From contig NC_088303.1 of assembly GCF_032854445.1 (NCBI RefSeq), positions 35,381,265-35,445,264 of the forward strand: a stretch of DNA of 64,000 nucleotides, written 5' to 3'. Source of the stretch: Liolophura sinensis (Eukaryota; Mollusca; Polyplacophora; Chitonida; Chitonidae). Below, piece by piece: positions 1-13,700 of this stretch. Position 1 is the stretch's first letter; each line of letters begins with the position of its first letter. The notes beneath the pieces are model-generated. The model was not told the DNA's origin and ran no database searches. It worked only from the letters and a program-made list of their open reading frames with translations. The position numbers and the translations under genes were made by a program.

Positions 1-127
1 ACTTGGGTGCAAATTCGACTCTGGTTATCATAGAGAAGACTTGAAGACCTTGCTTGATGCTTTAGCGTATAGGGCAGGTTGGGTGATGAGGTGGTGGTAG
101 GGGATTTGATGGATCTTCTTCCACATC

Positions 128-468
128 GACCGGCCCCAGTTGGTAGAGCGTCTGCTTCGGGAGTGGTAGATCCAGGGTCAATCCTGGGTGGAGTCACACC
201 TATGACCTTAAAAGAGGAAGTAGCTTCCTCACTTGACATTCAGCATGACGGGAATAGTGCAACAACTGGTTGGCCCGTATAATGGCTCAGGCGGAGCGGC
301 TTACTTGCCTTCGGCGAAGTGTCTCACTGAAGCAGCACTAGATAAAAGAGCGGTGGAAATCCGTCCTGCAACAAGGACGCACATTACATGCACCCTAAGG
401 ATTCCCTCGTTATTATATGACTAAAAAATTGTTAAGTATGAAGTTAAGCTCCAAGCACTCACTCTTCT
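128..468 (+). mobile_element. SINE family A, near full length
   Basis: tRNA-derived head with A-box AGTTGGTAGAGCG and B-box-like CCAGGGTCAATCC, then a body shared with the copy at 25792 (ACCTTAAAAGAGGAAG, CCTGCAACAAGGA, ACTGAAAAATTGTT-like end) and an ACTC-rich tail. Confidence 0.8.
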
Positions 469-618
469 TCCATATCCATGTATTTTCATAATGGCAGTCA
501 GGCTTGTTAGTGATGATGAAGCCTGACAGAAGATTAGTGCATCTCACTTAGGTGACCGTATTTCACTTGAATCCTTACCCTGTGAATGATACGTTTAGTT
601 CATAATACTACTGTCCAG

Positions 619-750
619 AAGGGGCCAGGGTGGTTAATGCAGCACAGTGACCCAGTAGCCTCTCGCCAATGCAGTCGATGTGAGTTCAAGTCCAGCTCAT
701 GCTGGCTGCCTCTCCCGAGTTTCCTCATGGCCATAATGCTGGCCATTTTG
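619..750 (+). mobile_element. SINE family B, 5' portion, degenerate
   Basis: tRNA-like head with GTGGTTAATGC and B-box GAGTTCAAGTCC, then CATGCTGGCTGCCTCTCC and CCATAATGCTGGCC as in the other B copies. The 3' tail is missing or diverged. Confidence 0.7.
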
Positions 751-3700
751 TTTTGAGCAGATATCCTTACATTTGTCAATTGTTTATTACAATTAGCAAA
801 AAAATTGACCTTTTGCAAGTTACTTTCAAACCCTCTGACATGTGGCTTGTCAGGTCTGGTGGGAGCTTCACAGGACAGTGTTGTCCACAGTGTTTTGTCA
901 TCAAGTCCCTGAGAACAGTGGAAGCAGGGGAGTGCAGCCTCAGTCTTCAAATACAGGGCAGGATTGAGTATACTTTCCTGGTTTGGAGTTTACTACAAAA
1001 TTTAATTATCTGTTTAACACCCTACTGAAAAATTGTTCACCTACGTGACAGGGGTCAGGTTTATGGGCAGAGGGAACTGCAGTGACCATAGGTCAACCTG
1101 ACCCGAGAGCACTTTATAACCATCTGAACCAATGAGGGCCAGCTTTCGCATATAAAGGGACACCATTATATAATCCAGTGAGGTTTCACATCTCTTGCAT
1201 TGGTGTCCCGGTGAGCAATAATCAAATTTGTAAGCCTGGTAAGAATTTATGAAAATGTGATGACCAAATAAATGATTAAGTAAAGATTTAACTCCAAGCA
1301 AAGTAATGTTCAGATGTCGTGGCGATATGTCTCCATTCCCAGAATAATCCCAAAAATCGAAAGATGATTATTCACAGAGGTTGCAGATTTTCTGAATTCA
1401 TAAAAAAATCTATCAAACCATGCTACGCATAAAATTTATTAGTAAATTTCCTACCTTCCATTAAGAACCCCCAGGATAAGTTTCTTCAAATACTGGTAAT
1501 CAAAACCGGTACAGGCCTATACAGTAAGTGTGCAGATTGCCTGAAATCCCTCGAGATTTGTGAAGATATTTGTCTCACAATATTGATAAACTTCAGTTAA
1601 TGGCTTTGAAAAAATCGATCATTACTAGTTTTTTCATCTCGCAAAGTAATTCTGAACACAATTAAACACTGAAGTTACTTTAAAATATCGCACAATTTAT
1701 TTCTAAAAAAACAAAAACAAAACAGCCCGTACGCATATTTCCATGTTCCGCTGCTAAAGAATATACATATGTACATAGCTGAATAAGATCAGAATTGGGA
1801 AGTTCAATTATAAACTTTCCCATTACATGCGTATCAGTCACAATTTATCAGACAATTCTCCAAGATTTGCATTATAGCAGCAGGAAGGTGTTTTTAGACA
1901 GAATGAAAGTCTACATCAAAGTATAGACAACAGCGTAGACAAACCAGTTTAGGAAAACCCAAGCATATACAAAAAATATATTAATCCAGAAAGACAAAGT
2001 ACAGTAATTCGTCTTCACTTTCACGGAGTTTACACCAACTACATATATAACCATTAGGCAGTACTAAGTTGGAGGAAATCAGGTGAATTTTTACAAACAA
2101 ATGACAATGGCTTAACCCCATTTCGGTCAAAAGACAAAATTTTTTTTATGTATGTGGCAAGTAAATCACATGTTACTTTCTTCAACCAATTGCCCTTCTG
2201 CACAACAGGACGAAAAATTCTATGAAATTATAGCTGACTTTATTTTATAGGCATACGTGTCATGGCAGTGACAAACTTAAAGTTAATATTGTAATAAACT
2301 TGTGCAAATATTAAACAATGTTTATGGTGCCGAGTACAAAATACTCCGACCAATGCCAGAAATATGTCCTTACGGGACGTGAATCTGGTAACATTTAACT
2401 TTCCTTTATTATGGAATACAAAAACTGTGACCAGGACTCCACAATATGATGACACCATACATATCTTTTTGTGGTTGGCCACAGACTATTTGACAAAATA
2501 CAGGTTGCGTAAGCCTCTGACAAACATCCACCATATCTAAAAGCATACACCTGGTCAAGCCTTATCACTTGAGATCTGCTACCTGTACATGTAAACAGAA
2601 GCTATTCCAATCCAAGGTGCATGGTGTTCCAAGCTTTGTATGGTGAACAGATTTACACCGATGTCTGTCAATTTGTGCGTTGCGAGATGATGTGAAACTA
2701 CATGAACTAGAGCTATGAATGATACAACTGTATGACATGACAGTCTGATCACTTCTACAAAATGTACCTGTGGGAAATATCCAGAAACATACCCCCAAAA
2801 ATCTGGGAACAATTAAAGAATCAGGTACTGTGTCTAGTGCTGTCTGTCTGTCGGTGACCCGCTTCTCAGATGACCACAAGGAAAATCAGTTTTTTCCATG
2901 AATTGGTGACACTCTGCCTTTGTGACAGCACAAAAATATTTCAATGTATCCAAAATATGTAAAATTTGGTAAAAATGAAGAAGAAATGTCCCACAAAAAT
3001 TATTCTGATCATGGCAGAAGCTGTGAAAAATGTGTACCCATCTTGTGCAGTCTTAATTAGTTATTTTGGGTATCTCTCACACAAGATTATGTGATCAGGC
3101 CACACAAACACATCTACCCATGGGAAGGTGCAAATCAAGATGCAAAAAAAAAAACAAACAAACTAATACAGTCAGTATGTTGACTCTTAAAATGTGTAAG
3201 TTGGATACACCTACTCTTCATATCTGTATTGTCTATATTTAAGTTATTCTAATAATAGATGTAATAATAGATGAAGTTAAATACTGATCATGTGACTGAT
3301 AGTGGTTGATGAACAATTCTGGGTGATGAACACAATCAGAGCTTCCTACAGAAGGAATGCGCAGATAAATCCATATAAGAAGTCAACACTGTGAGCATCA
3401 ATTATATACAACAATATCCTACAGAAATAATTGAAACACATAGGTGGAGAAAACTTAAAACATACACGAAGTTCAGATGAAAGGGTTTGCAAAGTTAGTT
3501 ATAAATATGGTCTTAAATATTTTTCTTTTTTTATTTTTCTTTAATGGAAAAAATACATTTGAAGTGAATTTTTCTATGGTGGCTCTTTGGGATCAACTCT
3601 TGGTGTATATTGTCTCTTGCTTAATGATGTTCTAAATGAGGATATAAAGCACGTTTAATAAACATATATATGCTAGAATTTGGTCTTTTCAGCTAACAAA

Positions 3701-4549
3701 TGTGTTCAACCTGAATTTTAATCATATTTATGTTTTTAATATGTTCATAAATATTATCAAAATTAAGATTAAATTCATGTCTTTGTACACAAAAAACAAA
3801 TTTGCATTGAAGTAAATTTATTAGACAGGCATCACATCCGTATTTAGAACATTATTATGCAAAGAGGATATATACCAAGAGGTGCTCCCGAAGTATTCAC
3901 CATACAAAAATATTTTCAAATGCCTTTCTCCTGAAAGAAAAAAATTTAATCATATCTGCAAATAAGTTTTGACACTTTCATCTCATATTTGTGTCATTTT
4001 TATGTTTTCTTCTCCTTTAATCAGTAGATTTTCACATGATTTGTAGAATAACCTTTAGTTCCTCTATATCAATATTTACAAGATGAATACACTGTATAAC
4101 ATTTAACCGTAACAAAGTGCTTTTAGTGGCAGGAAACTACAACAATTACAGATTCAAACAAAATCGTACATGCTATCTTAGCATCACTGACAATATTAGC
4201 AGAAAAGAACTATGATAAATAATGTACAAAAAAATCTTCAATGATATTTATGGGTGATCAAATGATATAGACTGATATTACAACTTCACACATAACTACC
4301 AGTAGTTATGCAATTATGAAGGCAGGTCAAGTCAAGAGTATAACAAAACTCTGTATCACAATTAACAAAAAAGGAAATCAATAGATTATTAGATCAGGAA
4401 AATACATGTACAGTATTTCGACTGAAATTGTGACAATTATGTAAGCTCCCTAGGTATTGCAATGCATTGTGGCTGCTCTATAGATCAGAAACAAAACTCA
4501 CTTTCAATAAAGTTAAAAAAAGTCGAGATCTATATGTGAGTGTTGTGTA
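751..4549. other. AMFR 3' UTR and downstream flank
   Basis: AT-rich. Several minus-strand AATAAA-like hexamers lie between 4500 and 1400, so the AMFR 3' end cannot be fixed. No coding signal or repeat array recognised. Confidence 0.5.
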
Positions 4550-4724
4550 TCAGTGGTGTTGCTGATACAGCCGTCTCTGTGCTGCTAGGAAGGCCAGCTC
4601 CCTGGGGTCACGCTGATCACCTTCGCCACGTCTCCTAAGCCACCCCTCGGGGTCAGGGGAAGAATTTGAGTCATTCAAGGAGCTTGTTTCACCGGGCTTT
4701 GAGTTCTCCATGGCTAAAAATCGC
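4550..4724 (-). CDS. AMFR: AMFR exon 15: C-terminus with p97/VCP-interacting motif
   Basis: Begins RRFLAMENSK (human KRFLNKSSED), runs through a polar segment and ends RELAFLAAQRRLYQQHH before TGA at 4550-4552. R741-x5-A747-A748-x2-R751 fits the known VCP-interacting motif R-x5-AA-x2-R, as in human gp78. Found by eye; the acceptor is TTTTACAG. Confidence 0.93.
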
Positions 4725-7700
4725 CTGTAAAATAAAGCAGACTGATTTGAAAAAAAAAAGAATAAAAAATAACCTTAGTTACATGTATTTGGTAGGACGG
4801 GTTGAAACAGAATACTTTATCGCTGCATAGATATATTTGGTCTAGTGTTGCGTTTTCTTTTAAAGATGAACTGTTCCAAGTTGATCAAATTTTTCTCGCA
4901 AAATTGACAGAGTATATCCTAGATGAATCTGAGAATCTGAGAAGTGATTTGAAGAATTAAAATCGTTAGATGTAAAAAAAACAAAAACAATTTTGTTCAA
5001 GGCCGATAGGCCGACTTTTATGAAGTCTGGTATTCTCTACAAGCTTATCTGCCCTTGATGTCTCCCTCGTTTATGACGTCACAGTGGAGCCATGCCATTT
5101 TGTGCAGCTGTGAACTGTGCTAATCGCGCACCAAAGTACCATAGGATTCGTTTTCATGCCTTCCCATCGGACCCCTCCATACGACGAAAATGAATTATTG
5201 CCATGCGACAAGACCGTTTCAGGCAGGATAAAACCTTAACATTATGCTCCAAACACTGTGAGGAGGCATGTTTTGATCCAGCTTACAGGCTAAAAATGGG
5301 GCTTAAAATTCGATTCCAAATTGGAATGAAAAATAAAAAATCTGACGACAGTAGAAACTGAAAGCAGTACCAAATATTTTCAGCATTCCTGGTCACAAAA
5401 GCAGTTTTCTTGTCAAAAAGCTTAGATCAAATCCAATGCAGGCAACACTGTGCCTTTAAACCAGAGTACCACTGCTATGTCACACATATTTGGCACACTA
5501 ACGCCATTCAAGGGCAGACAAGTGATGTGATTTTTGTTTTCTCAGAATTTTTGGTGATATATTTTTAATTTTGCACCTGCTGCAGTTTTATTCCATATCA
5601 TGGGTATACTATTCAGTTAGGTAAAGTGACCAATGCAAGTAAAACTGAGACAGTTCACCTTTAAGTCACCATTCAGGATAGTACTGTGTAAAACACACAT
5701 GCATGTACAGTTCCTGTATTTGACATAAAATTTGCCTACTAAAGTCACTCATTTTTTAAGAATTAAGAATTCATTCACTTAAAAAAATGCCTCAACAATT
5801 ATTACTATGATTTGAGAATTTCTGTACTTTTTGTCATCAATTCCTTCTTTTTTTCATCTCATTTAAGCTTACTTATTTGAGCTATTTTGACACACACTAA
5901 GACATTAAGACTTCAGGCAGCTTTTTATCACTTTATGACATTACTTTTGTAAAAGATTTCACCGTACGTGAGCTGATCAGAACTCCAGAATTTGGAGGAC
6001 TTCTCATTCAAAAGGTCTGACTGCATCATTAAAGAGATTTTCAGTCAGACAGAGTAAGTAAATTGGCTGATGAAAAAGTAAGGGGCAAGCTAAATTAATC
6101 TGCTAATTCCAGTCAAATTCATAAAGTAGGTATAAAAGATTTCACAGTTTGGTGTTTTTGAGAAACTCATAATTGCCTTTACTTTCGAGGGCCATTGGGG
6201 GTGGGGGGAATAACATGCTGAAAACTGACTCAATTGTTACCACGATGAATGCTACACTCTTGGTACTGTCACACCAACCTTCTGGCTTGCTCCATGAGGG
6301 CATTCTTCCTGTCCTGTAACATTGTCTCTCTCTCTGATGGAGACTTAGAGAACCGGCTCCCTGTGGCTGATGGCATTTCTCCTCCTCTAAGTACACTATC
6401 ACAACATAATACATAGCTCTTTAGGCACTTGACTGGGAGCATTCACCATACTCAAGAACAGTTCATAGAGAAGTAAAAATAACAGACATATTGGCCCACT
6501 AGTACGAAGCCCTCTTTAATTGAATTACACCTCTTTAATCAAGCATGTAACTTCCGTGGCAAGCCACACTGTAGGTATTACATCACCATGGAAATTTAGT
6601 GGTCTTAAAGTTAAGGGCTTCATGCAAGTTGTCCTAAGCTAAGAAAACTAAACCAAGAGGACACCATTTCCCTTCACCAGGGGCCCTTACAAACCACTTG
6701 ATATGAAATTTGCAGCCAATTGAAAGGAAGCAGGAATGGAACATGCCCTTTCCTTAGTCAACAGCCTGCTGTGTCCGGCATAACCCAACATGTCTTTCAC
6801 AATAATAGACATACAGGAAAATGACTTCTGAAATGTATGAAAAGGGTTGAAACTAACTATTTTTTTTTTGATTGGTGTTTTACGCCGTACTCAAGAATAT
6901 TTCACTTATACGACGGTGGCCAGCATTATGGTGGGTGGAAACCAGGCAGAGTCCGGGGGAAACCCCACGACCATCCGCAGGTTGCTTCCCACGTATTGCC
7001 GGAGTGGAAGCTGAAACTAATTTACATAGCAATTGTATTTCTTCATTCTATTAACTGTTTACATTCACAGAAAAGTTTCCATAACTTCCCAACAAAGGAG
7101 ACAATTTTCACCTGACTGTGTTCAGAGACCACTTTACTTCTTCTGATGGTCATGCAAAATGTAAATTGTTTTATCATTTTTCATAGCCAGAGAGCCTATA
7201 CAATAACGAGCGGCTTCACTCAGCTTGTTGGAGCTCTACACGGATATTCCTCGATGTAAAGCCTATTTTCAACATACAGCCCATTATTAGGAAGTATTCA
7301 ATGGAAATCTTGAAACAGCCTGGTAATTTTGTAAGTAGGGGTAACAGATTTCATGAAGACCCGTCACTTTATTCAATTTACATGGATGGTAGGTGCAACT
7401 TTTCACCACTATTTATTTTGATACTAATCCACATGCATTTCAAGATAAAAATGCACGAAAGATTTAACACATAAAAAAATATGATGATGATTTATCTTTC
7501 ATTCTCACATACCTCCAAAAAAAAAAAAAAAGCGAGTGAAGTGTTCTCAAATTGACAATTTATACACAGCTGCCGTCGTTGTCTTCAACACTCGAACAGT
7601 TCCATTTTGCTAATAAAAAAGGGGGGTTGGATTAAATAGTAATCTGTTACCCCATCTCATAGAACCCTCTGGTTTTCCGGAGATTTTTTGTGGAGGTCAA

Positions 7701-10700
7701 TTATCACTAAACGGCTTACTGGGAACACTAACGCCATAGCAGACATTTCAAACGCAGATCATTACTTTACTCCGCATTCGCTCTGTTTCAAGCTGTCCCC
7801 AGGGACTTACTTTGTGTTATTATCTGTGTCTGATTCTAGCACCCTCTCCATGAGGTTGGCCACACCTCTACACGTTGCTAAGTCAGAATCAGAAGCCTCC
7901 GTGTCAGCAGCGAGGTCAGGTGACACATGTTCATACTGCTCGCTGGACCTCCTTCCTATCTCCGCTTGTAACGCGGTAGCCCCTGTCCTTGATACTACCG
8001 AGGGTAACACGATCTAGTAATGGAGAAGAAACAAGAAAGTCTCACAGAGCTACAAAATCTTATTTGCTATTTTTTCATTATTTTTTTGAGAATTATTACA
8101 GCTGAATATGTGACCTGCAAACTGGCAATGTACTGTATACCTTAAACCATACATGTACATACATATGTACTTTTTAGTATCAAATAATGTTATAAAATTA
8201 TTTACATGGGAATAATATTTCCCTGCTCACAAAAGGTAAATCAGAATGAATGAATGACCATGGCTTACCACCACTGCAGCCATATCGTGGTGAGAAAACC
8301 CGGAGACAGTAATAGAAAAATGCTGCTCTGCATGGAAACATATAACTTCGTACATACTACAGGGGAAAAATACACATCACAGAAATTCATCAGTCTACAA
8401 GATCTAATGCTATAATTTCCCAGGTAGTGTACCTGTCGATCCTGATCAACGTCTGTTTCTGAACCAGACGGGTCAACAGTAGAGCGAGCTGGAAATGTAC
8501 CATTCTGTGGAGCAAGAACAGGATTTGCATGTTGACAATTATATAACATGACAAGTTGAACATGTGTATAAATGTATGAATCATAAATAACACAAACATG
8601 CAGATGTAGGCTCTATGTAGAACACAAACATGTACATGTAGGAACTGTATAGAACACAAACATATACATGTAAGAACTATATAGAACACAAACATGTACA
8701 TGTAGGAACTGTACAGAACACAAACATGTGCATGTATGAAATGTATAGAACACAAACATATACATGTAAGAACTATATAGAACACAAACATGTACATGTA
8801 GGAACTATATAGAACACAAAGATATACCTGTAAGAGCTATATATTTATTTATTCATTTATTCCACAAATTCCAAGTTTATTTTACTTACTGTATTTCACC
8901 TTAAAAAGTACATGTACATTCTCGGGGGGAAATAAAAGTGATAAAATCCTACTTTTAATTTACTGATTTGATAAGTGTTCTAGGCTATGCTGGCACTCAA
9001 GGCTAGGTCACTTATATGATGGTGAAATGTTACTTTTCATGCCCAAACTTATTTTTTGGCAGAAGACGTGAGCACAAAGAGTAACAGTCAAAAACAAAAT
9101 TCTGGATCAAACACAGTAAATTTTGACGATGTCTGTTATACAGCACAGAACAGTCACGTAACAGGTTTATAAACTGGTATGTTTTTTTTTTTTTTTTAAT
9201 TGAATGAATCAGCCAATAAAGTGATTCATTTATTTATTCCACTGATTTGAGTTTTCCGCTGTGATGAACAAACTGTTTAGACAATGTCAGCTTACAGAAG
9301 TAGTGCATATTAAGAGTGGCAGACTTACTGATGGAGCCACAAGCCTTCCCTCCAGAATGTTGTCAATCGTGTGGTCGACGGATCGGGTGATGTGAAGGTC
9401 ATCCATGATTACATTAAGAGGCATGTGCTGAAATACGTTCTGTACCTGGCGGGCCTGTGAAATGGACAATGTGTTCATGTACAATATGTTCTTGGACACT
9501 ATGATCATGGATGATGTGTTGAAGGACAATATGCTCATGGTCATTTTCTCGATGGAAAATGTGTAGACGTACATGGAAATGCTCTTGGACAATTCTGTTC
9601 ACTGACTATATGCTCTTGGACAATTTTGTTCACTGACTATATGCTCTTGGACAATTCTGTTCACTGACTATATACTCTTGGATAACTTTGTTCACTGACT
9701 ACATGCTCTTGGACAATTTTGTTCACTGACTATATGCTCTTGGACAATTTTGTCCACTGACTATATGCTCTTGCACAATTTTGTCCACTGACTATATGCT
9801 CTTGCACAATTTTGTTTACTGACTATATGCTCTTGGACAAGTTTGTTCACTGACTATATGCTCTTGGACAAGTTTGTTCACTGACTAAATGCTCTTGGGC
9901 AAGTCTGTTGATTGACAACATGTATATGTTCATGGACAAGGTGTTGATCCACAAGATAGACAAAGCCCTGATGCACAAGATATTAATGGACAATGTGCAC
10001 CAGCACTTTCCCACACCCAGCACTACTGTTAACCAATCAATGGCTGCTTTTGTTATAATCATACCTGTATGTATTAATTCTCTACATTGTTGTTTACGGC
10101 TGTGCTCAAATATTTTTCACTTGTACAGTGTCCCTTGTCACTAGAATGGGTTCATTCTATGGAACCAAAGTTCCAAAGGCAGTGGGGGCAGAGGGAAGTT
10201 CTATGCGAGAATGGGACTGAACTAACCCACTTGAGCATCTTAAATATCACACCATTTTTTGCGTATTTCATAGAAACCTCCAGATGGTGATTAAACTTGA
10301 AACCTAGTCCATACAGATCTCGAATCAAAATAATGCCAGGATTGTCATTTCTTCATGAGAAAAACATTAAAATTAAATTACATTTACATACATTCTTAAT
10401 ATAGTGTTATTACTGAATTAGCAAGTTCATAATGCCGGATTTGCCAATAACCTGAAAGTTTCCATCAAATACCAAGGCCCAATGTTACATGTATCTGGTT
10501 CCCAGACAAGAAAATGGTTTTCAATAGCTTTCAAGGACCTAATTTCTTACATTTCCAGCACTTTTAATGATCATTAAGTACGATAGGTTTAAGCACAAGC
10601 CTTCATGTGGAAATTAACTGATACTGTTGTGGAGGCTTACTTATCAATCCATCTCAAACAAACAGCAAAATCCTATATTTAGCACTAAAAACTAAGGTAT

Positions 10701-13700
10701 TTTCAAGGCCTTATCTGAAAATGAGATCTCTTTCAAGATCTGTGAAATCATTCCACAAAAATCAGGGATTATAAGGGCCCATGGGAATAATGATTATCAT
10801 ATAAACACCATCCAACTAACAGCGTCACAATCAAAACCCAGTATAGGCCAGGAGTTTGAGTACTGTCCACTCACCATGTTGTCCAGCTGGGAGGTCTGGA
10901 AGGCATTGTTCATCTGCTGACCAGGCAGAAGCTGGGTGTGAGTGACCTCCACGGAGAAACTTGGTAGCCAGGACACGTAACGGGAAGCTGTCAACAAATA
11001 CATGTATGTACTCTAAAAAGATCAAGGACTGGCAATTTGGTTTGTGGCAATACTGTATCCAGTTACCAATTGAGGCACTTTTGTGTATGTGACCTCAATA
11101 GCATCAGTGTGTGTTTTGATAATTACTCTGAAATCAAGCAGCTGAGTGAAACTGCCAGTGTGAGAGATGACAGTCTCCTTCAGTACAACTGCAGCCATTT
11201 CTTTTTAAAATTTATGAAAACTGCGATGTTTACGTACAAAATGACAATATGAACAACAAGAAGGCACTCCTGGACGTCACGCTTCTGAAACGGTTAAATG
11301 TACAAATTTCTCCATTACTGCTCAGCCACTCACTACCATGTGATGAGTTCTAACAGAATACAATGCAGTATTACAAGCTAAAAGAAATATATGGATTTTT
11401 GTTTTTTTGAAAATGCTGATAAATAATATAAAAATTCCTAGATAGGGATCATCACTACAATATAATTTCAAACTTTATGAAATTTCATACTAATACATGA
11501 CTGTCATAATCAAGTTTCTAAAAACAGATAGACAAATAAATGCCGACAAAAACGATATCACTGCCATGAGACTGAGACAAGTTTGTTACTGATGGTTTCC
11601 TGACATGCCGTTTGGAGGGGCTATAAAAAAAAAGTAAAAAGATCCATGACAGGCCCTAAGGCCAGTGTGAACACGTACCATCAAAGTGAAAGAAGTGGTT
11701 GGTGGTGGCTGTGTTGCCAGGCGGGGCTTGTGGCACGTTGTTAGGGGCATCTCCTCTGCCATCAATGTTGTTGCCGTTGGGATCGCCCTCTGGTCTTTCG
11801 TTCAGCGCCATGCGACATGTTGGGCAGGACGTATCCTGCTCTAGCCAGGATCGCAGACAGGAACTACAACAACACAGCAACAGGCATGATGGTTATCCGA
11901 TGGGATTTTCACACATGGACATGCAAATCATAAAACAGATTCCATTATCCTTGTTGAGACGGTGATCTTAAAGTTTACATTGATAATGTTTGCCCCAAAT
12001 GAAAGGCAACAGAGAACTTTCGAAACCCGCAGTGGTCTCAGCCAAATTTCAGCACTAGAATCTGTGCTATATTCAGAAAGTGTAATCCCTATTAACGATA
12101 ATACTGTTACTTAATCCACTTTCTAAATGACATCTATACCTATCTGAACAGAGAACTTTGTGCAGAAACATTTAGACGTGGACCCCTAACAGGCATTTTT
12201 TTTTTTAACCTTCATTTTCTTACCAATACATTTCACAAAAGCATTTATTATCTGAGGTCGGTTTTGCCACGTTTAAACACATTATTGTGCCGAAGACCCC
12301 ACTAAAAGTCAACTGAATGATGATAAGGTAGTTCAGAGATGATTTCACTGAAAATATTTTCCAAAATGTTCTGTAGTCAAATAGAGAAAATGTTAGGAAG
12401 TGAGATGACGTCATTAATAGTCGAGGTTTCTCTCCTTCTGTGTCCTTCTCAAACAAATCAATAAAAATCAGCCTGTATGGATTCACAAGTTTGAAAGTCA
12501 TTGTTGGCAAGACATGCATACATGTAGATGTAAGGCAATTTTTATACTGACACTAAATATATTCTATATACTTACAAACTGCAAAGATAAAATCTGGTCC
12601 GCAACAACAAAAATAAAATGTTTGTAGAACTGTTTTTAAATGATCTCTTTTCGCTAATGAGCACACATACTTGTGAAACAGGTGCCCACAGGGTAACTTC
12701 CTGGCCACTTCCATTCTCTCCCAACAGATGGCACAGTCATCATTGTTCTTCTCCAAGTCTTCTTTTGATGCCATGGTAAATCTGCAAAGTGGGGAATAAA
12801 CAATGTACCACTGCTGCTACATGTGTAAGAGGGACTTTGTTATGTTTTAATCTCAAATAATATTGTCAATGGTGAATTTAGAACATTCACACAGGCTGGT
12901 TTACAATTGGTATTTGGACCAAAACTCAACCGCGCATCTACTTAGGGCATTGGATTGACTAGTTATTGTGACACACACTATCAAATCTGTCAGAAACTAC
13001 GGCTAGAGCAAAGAAATACTAATATTTTGTCGACTGTAATTCTTTAACCTTTTCCCAAGTTTGCACAGTGTTTATTTCAAGCACATTCTGAAGGCATCAT
13101 TTTTTGTAGATTCTTAACATTATACTTTTTGTAAACCTCAGAATCTGGCCAATTCAACCAATGTAGTTTTGTCTCCAAAATCAATCAAAAGTGTGCATAA
13201 CTTGAAGTGAAAGTTGCTCTTTCACATGCGAAAAGGTTGAGGAATTAGGGTAAATAATTGCTTTTCTTTACGATTCCGTCCAAGATATTCCTTGGACATC
13301 GCCATCCTGCCCCAGTGAGAAGAAATACCTTGATTCCATGTTATGAACAACTTGTAAGTAGTTCTTGTGACGTTTGATTCTCCTCTGGAACTCGTGGAAA
13401 AGATACCTCAGCTGCATACAGATCACAAGGCTGGCCATGCTTAAAAAGATGTTCCCCCACAGCTGGAAATAGGCACAAAGCAGAAATGAGGAATGCTGTC
13501 TTATACTCTGGGTCTGTCTACATCCACTACATTCCTCATAAACTCACATCCATTCAAGAGAAGGAACATTTACATATAGACTGTCTAGAAGATTACTCTT
13601 GCTCAAATTCATTACATGTGGGGAACTTGCAAGCAAAGAAATTTAACTATGGTACATGACCTAACATTGCACATTCTGAGAGTTCTAACTAATCACGGTG

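Larger units (their letters stand above)
4725..6278 (-). other. AMFR intron 14, host of a THAP element
   Basis: Ends AMFR phase 2 to phase 1 with GT-AG. It carries the THAP-bearing element at 5044-5522; the remainder is AT-rich with no coding signal seen. Confidence 0.8.

Noticed and set aside
8390-8797. 135-codon minus-strand frame of CSIHFIHAHVC-type repeats
   Set aside because: Translation of a 32-base minisatellite in AMFR intron 11, partly overlapping real exon 12 in another frame.
12553-12774. Separate short RING protein starting MASKEDLEKNN
   Set aside because: It is AMFR exon 8 read through its donor; the RING is completed by exon 9.
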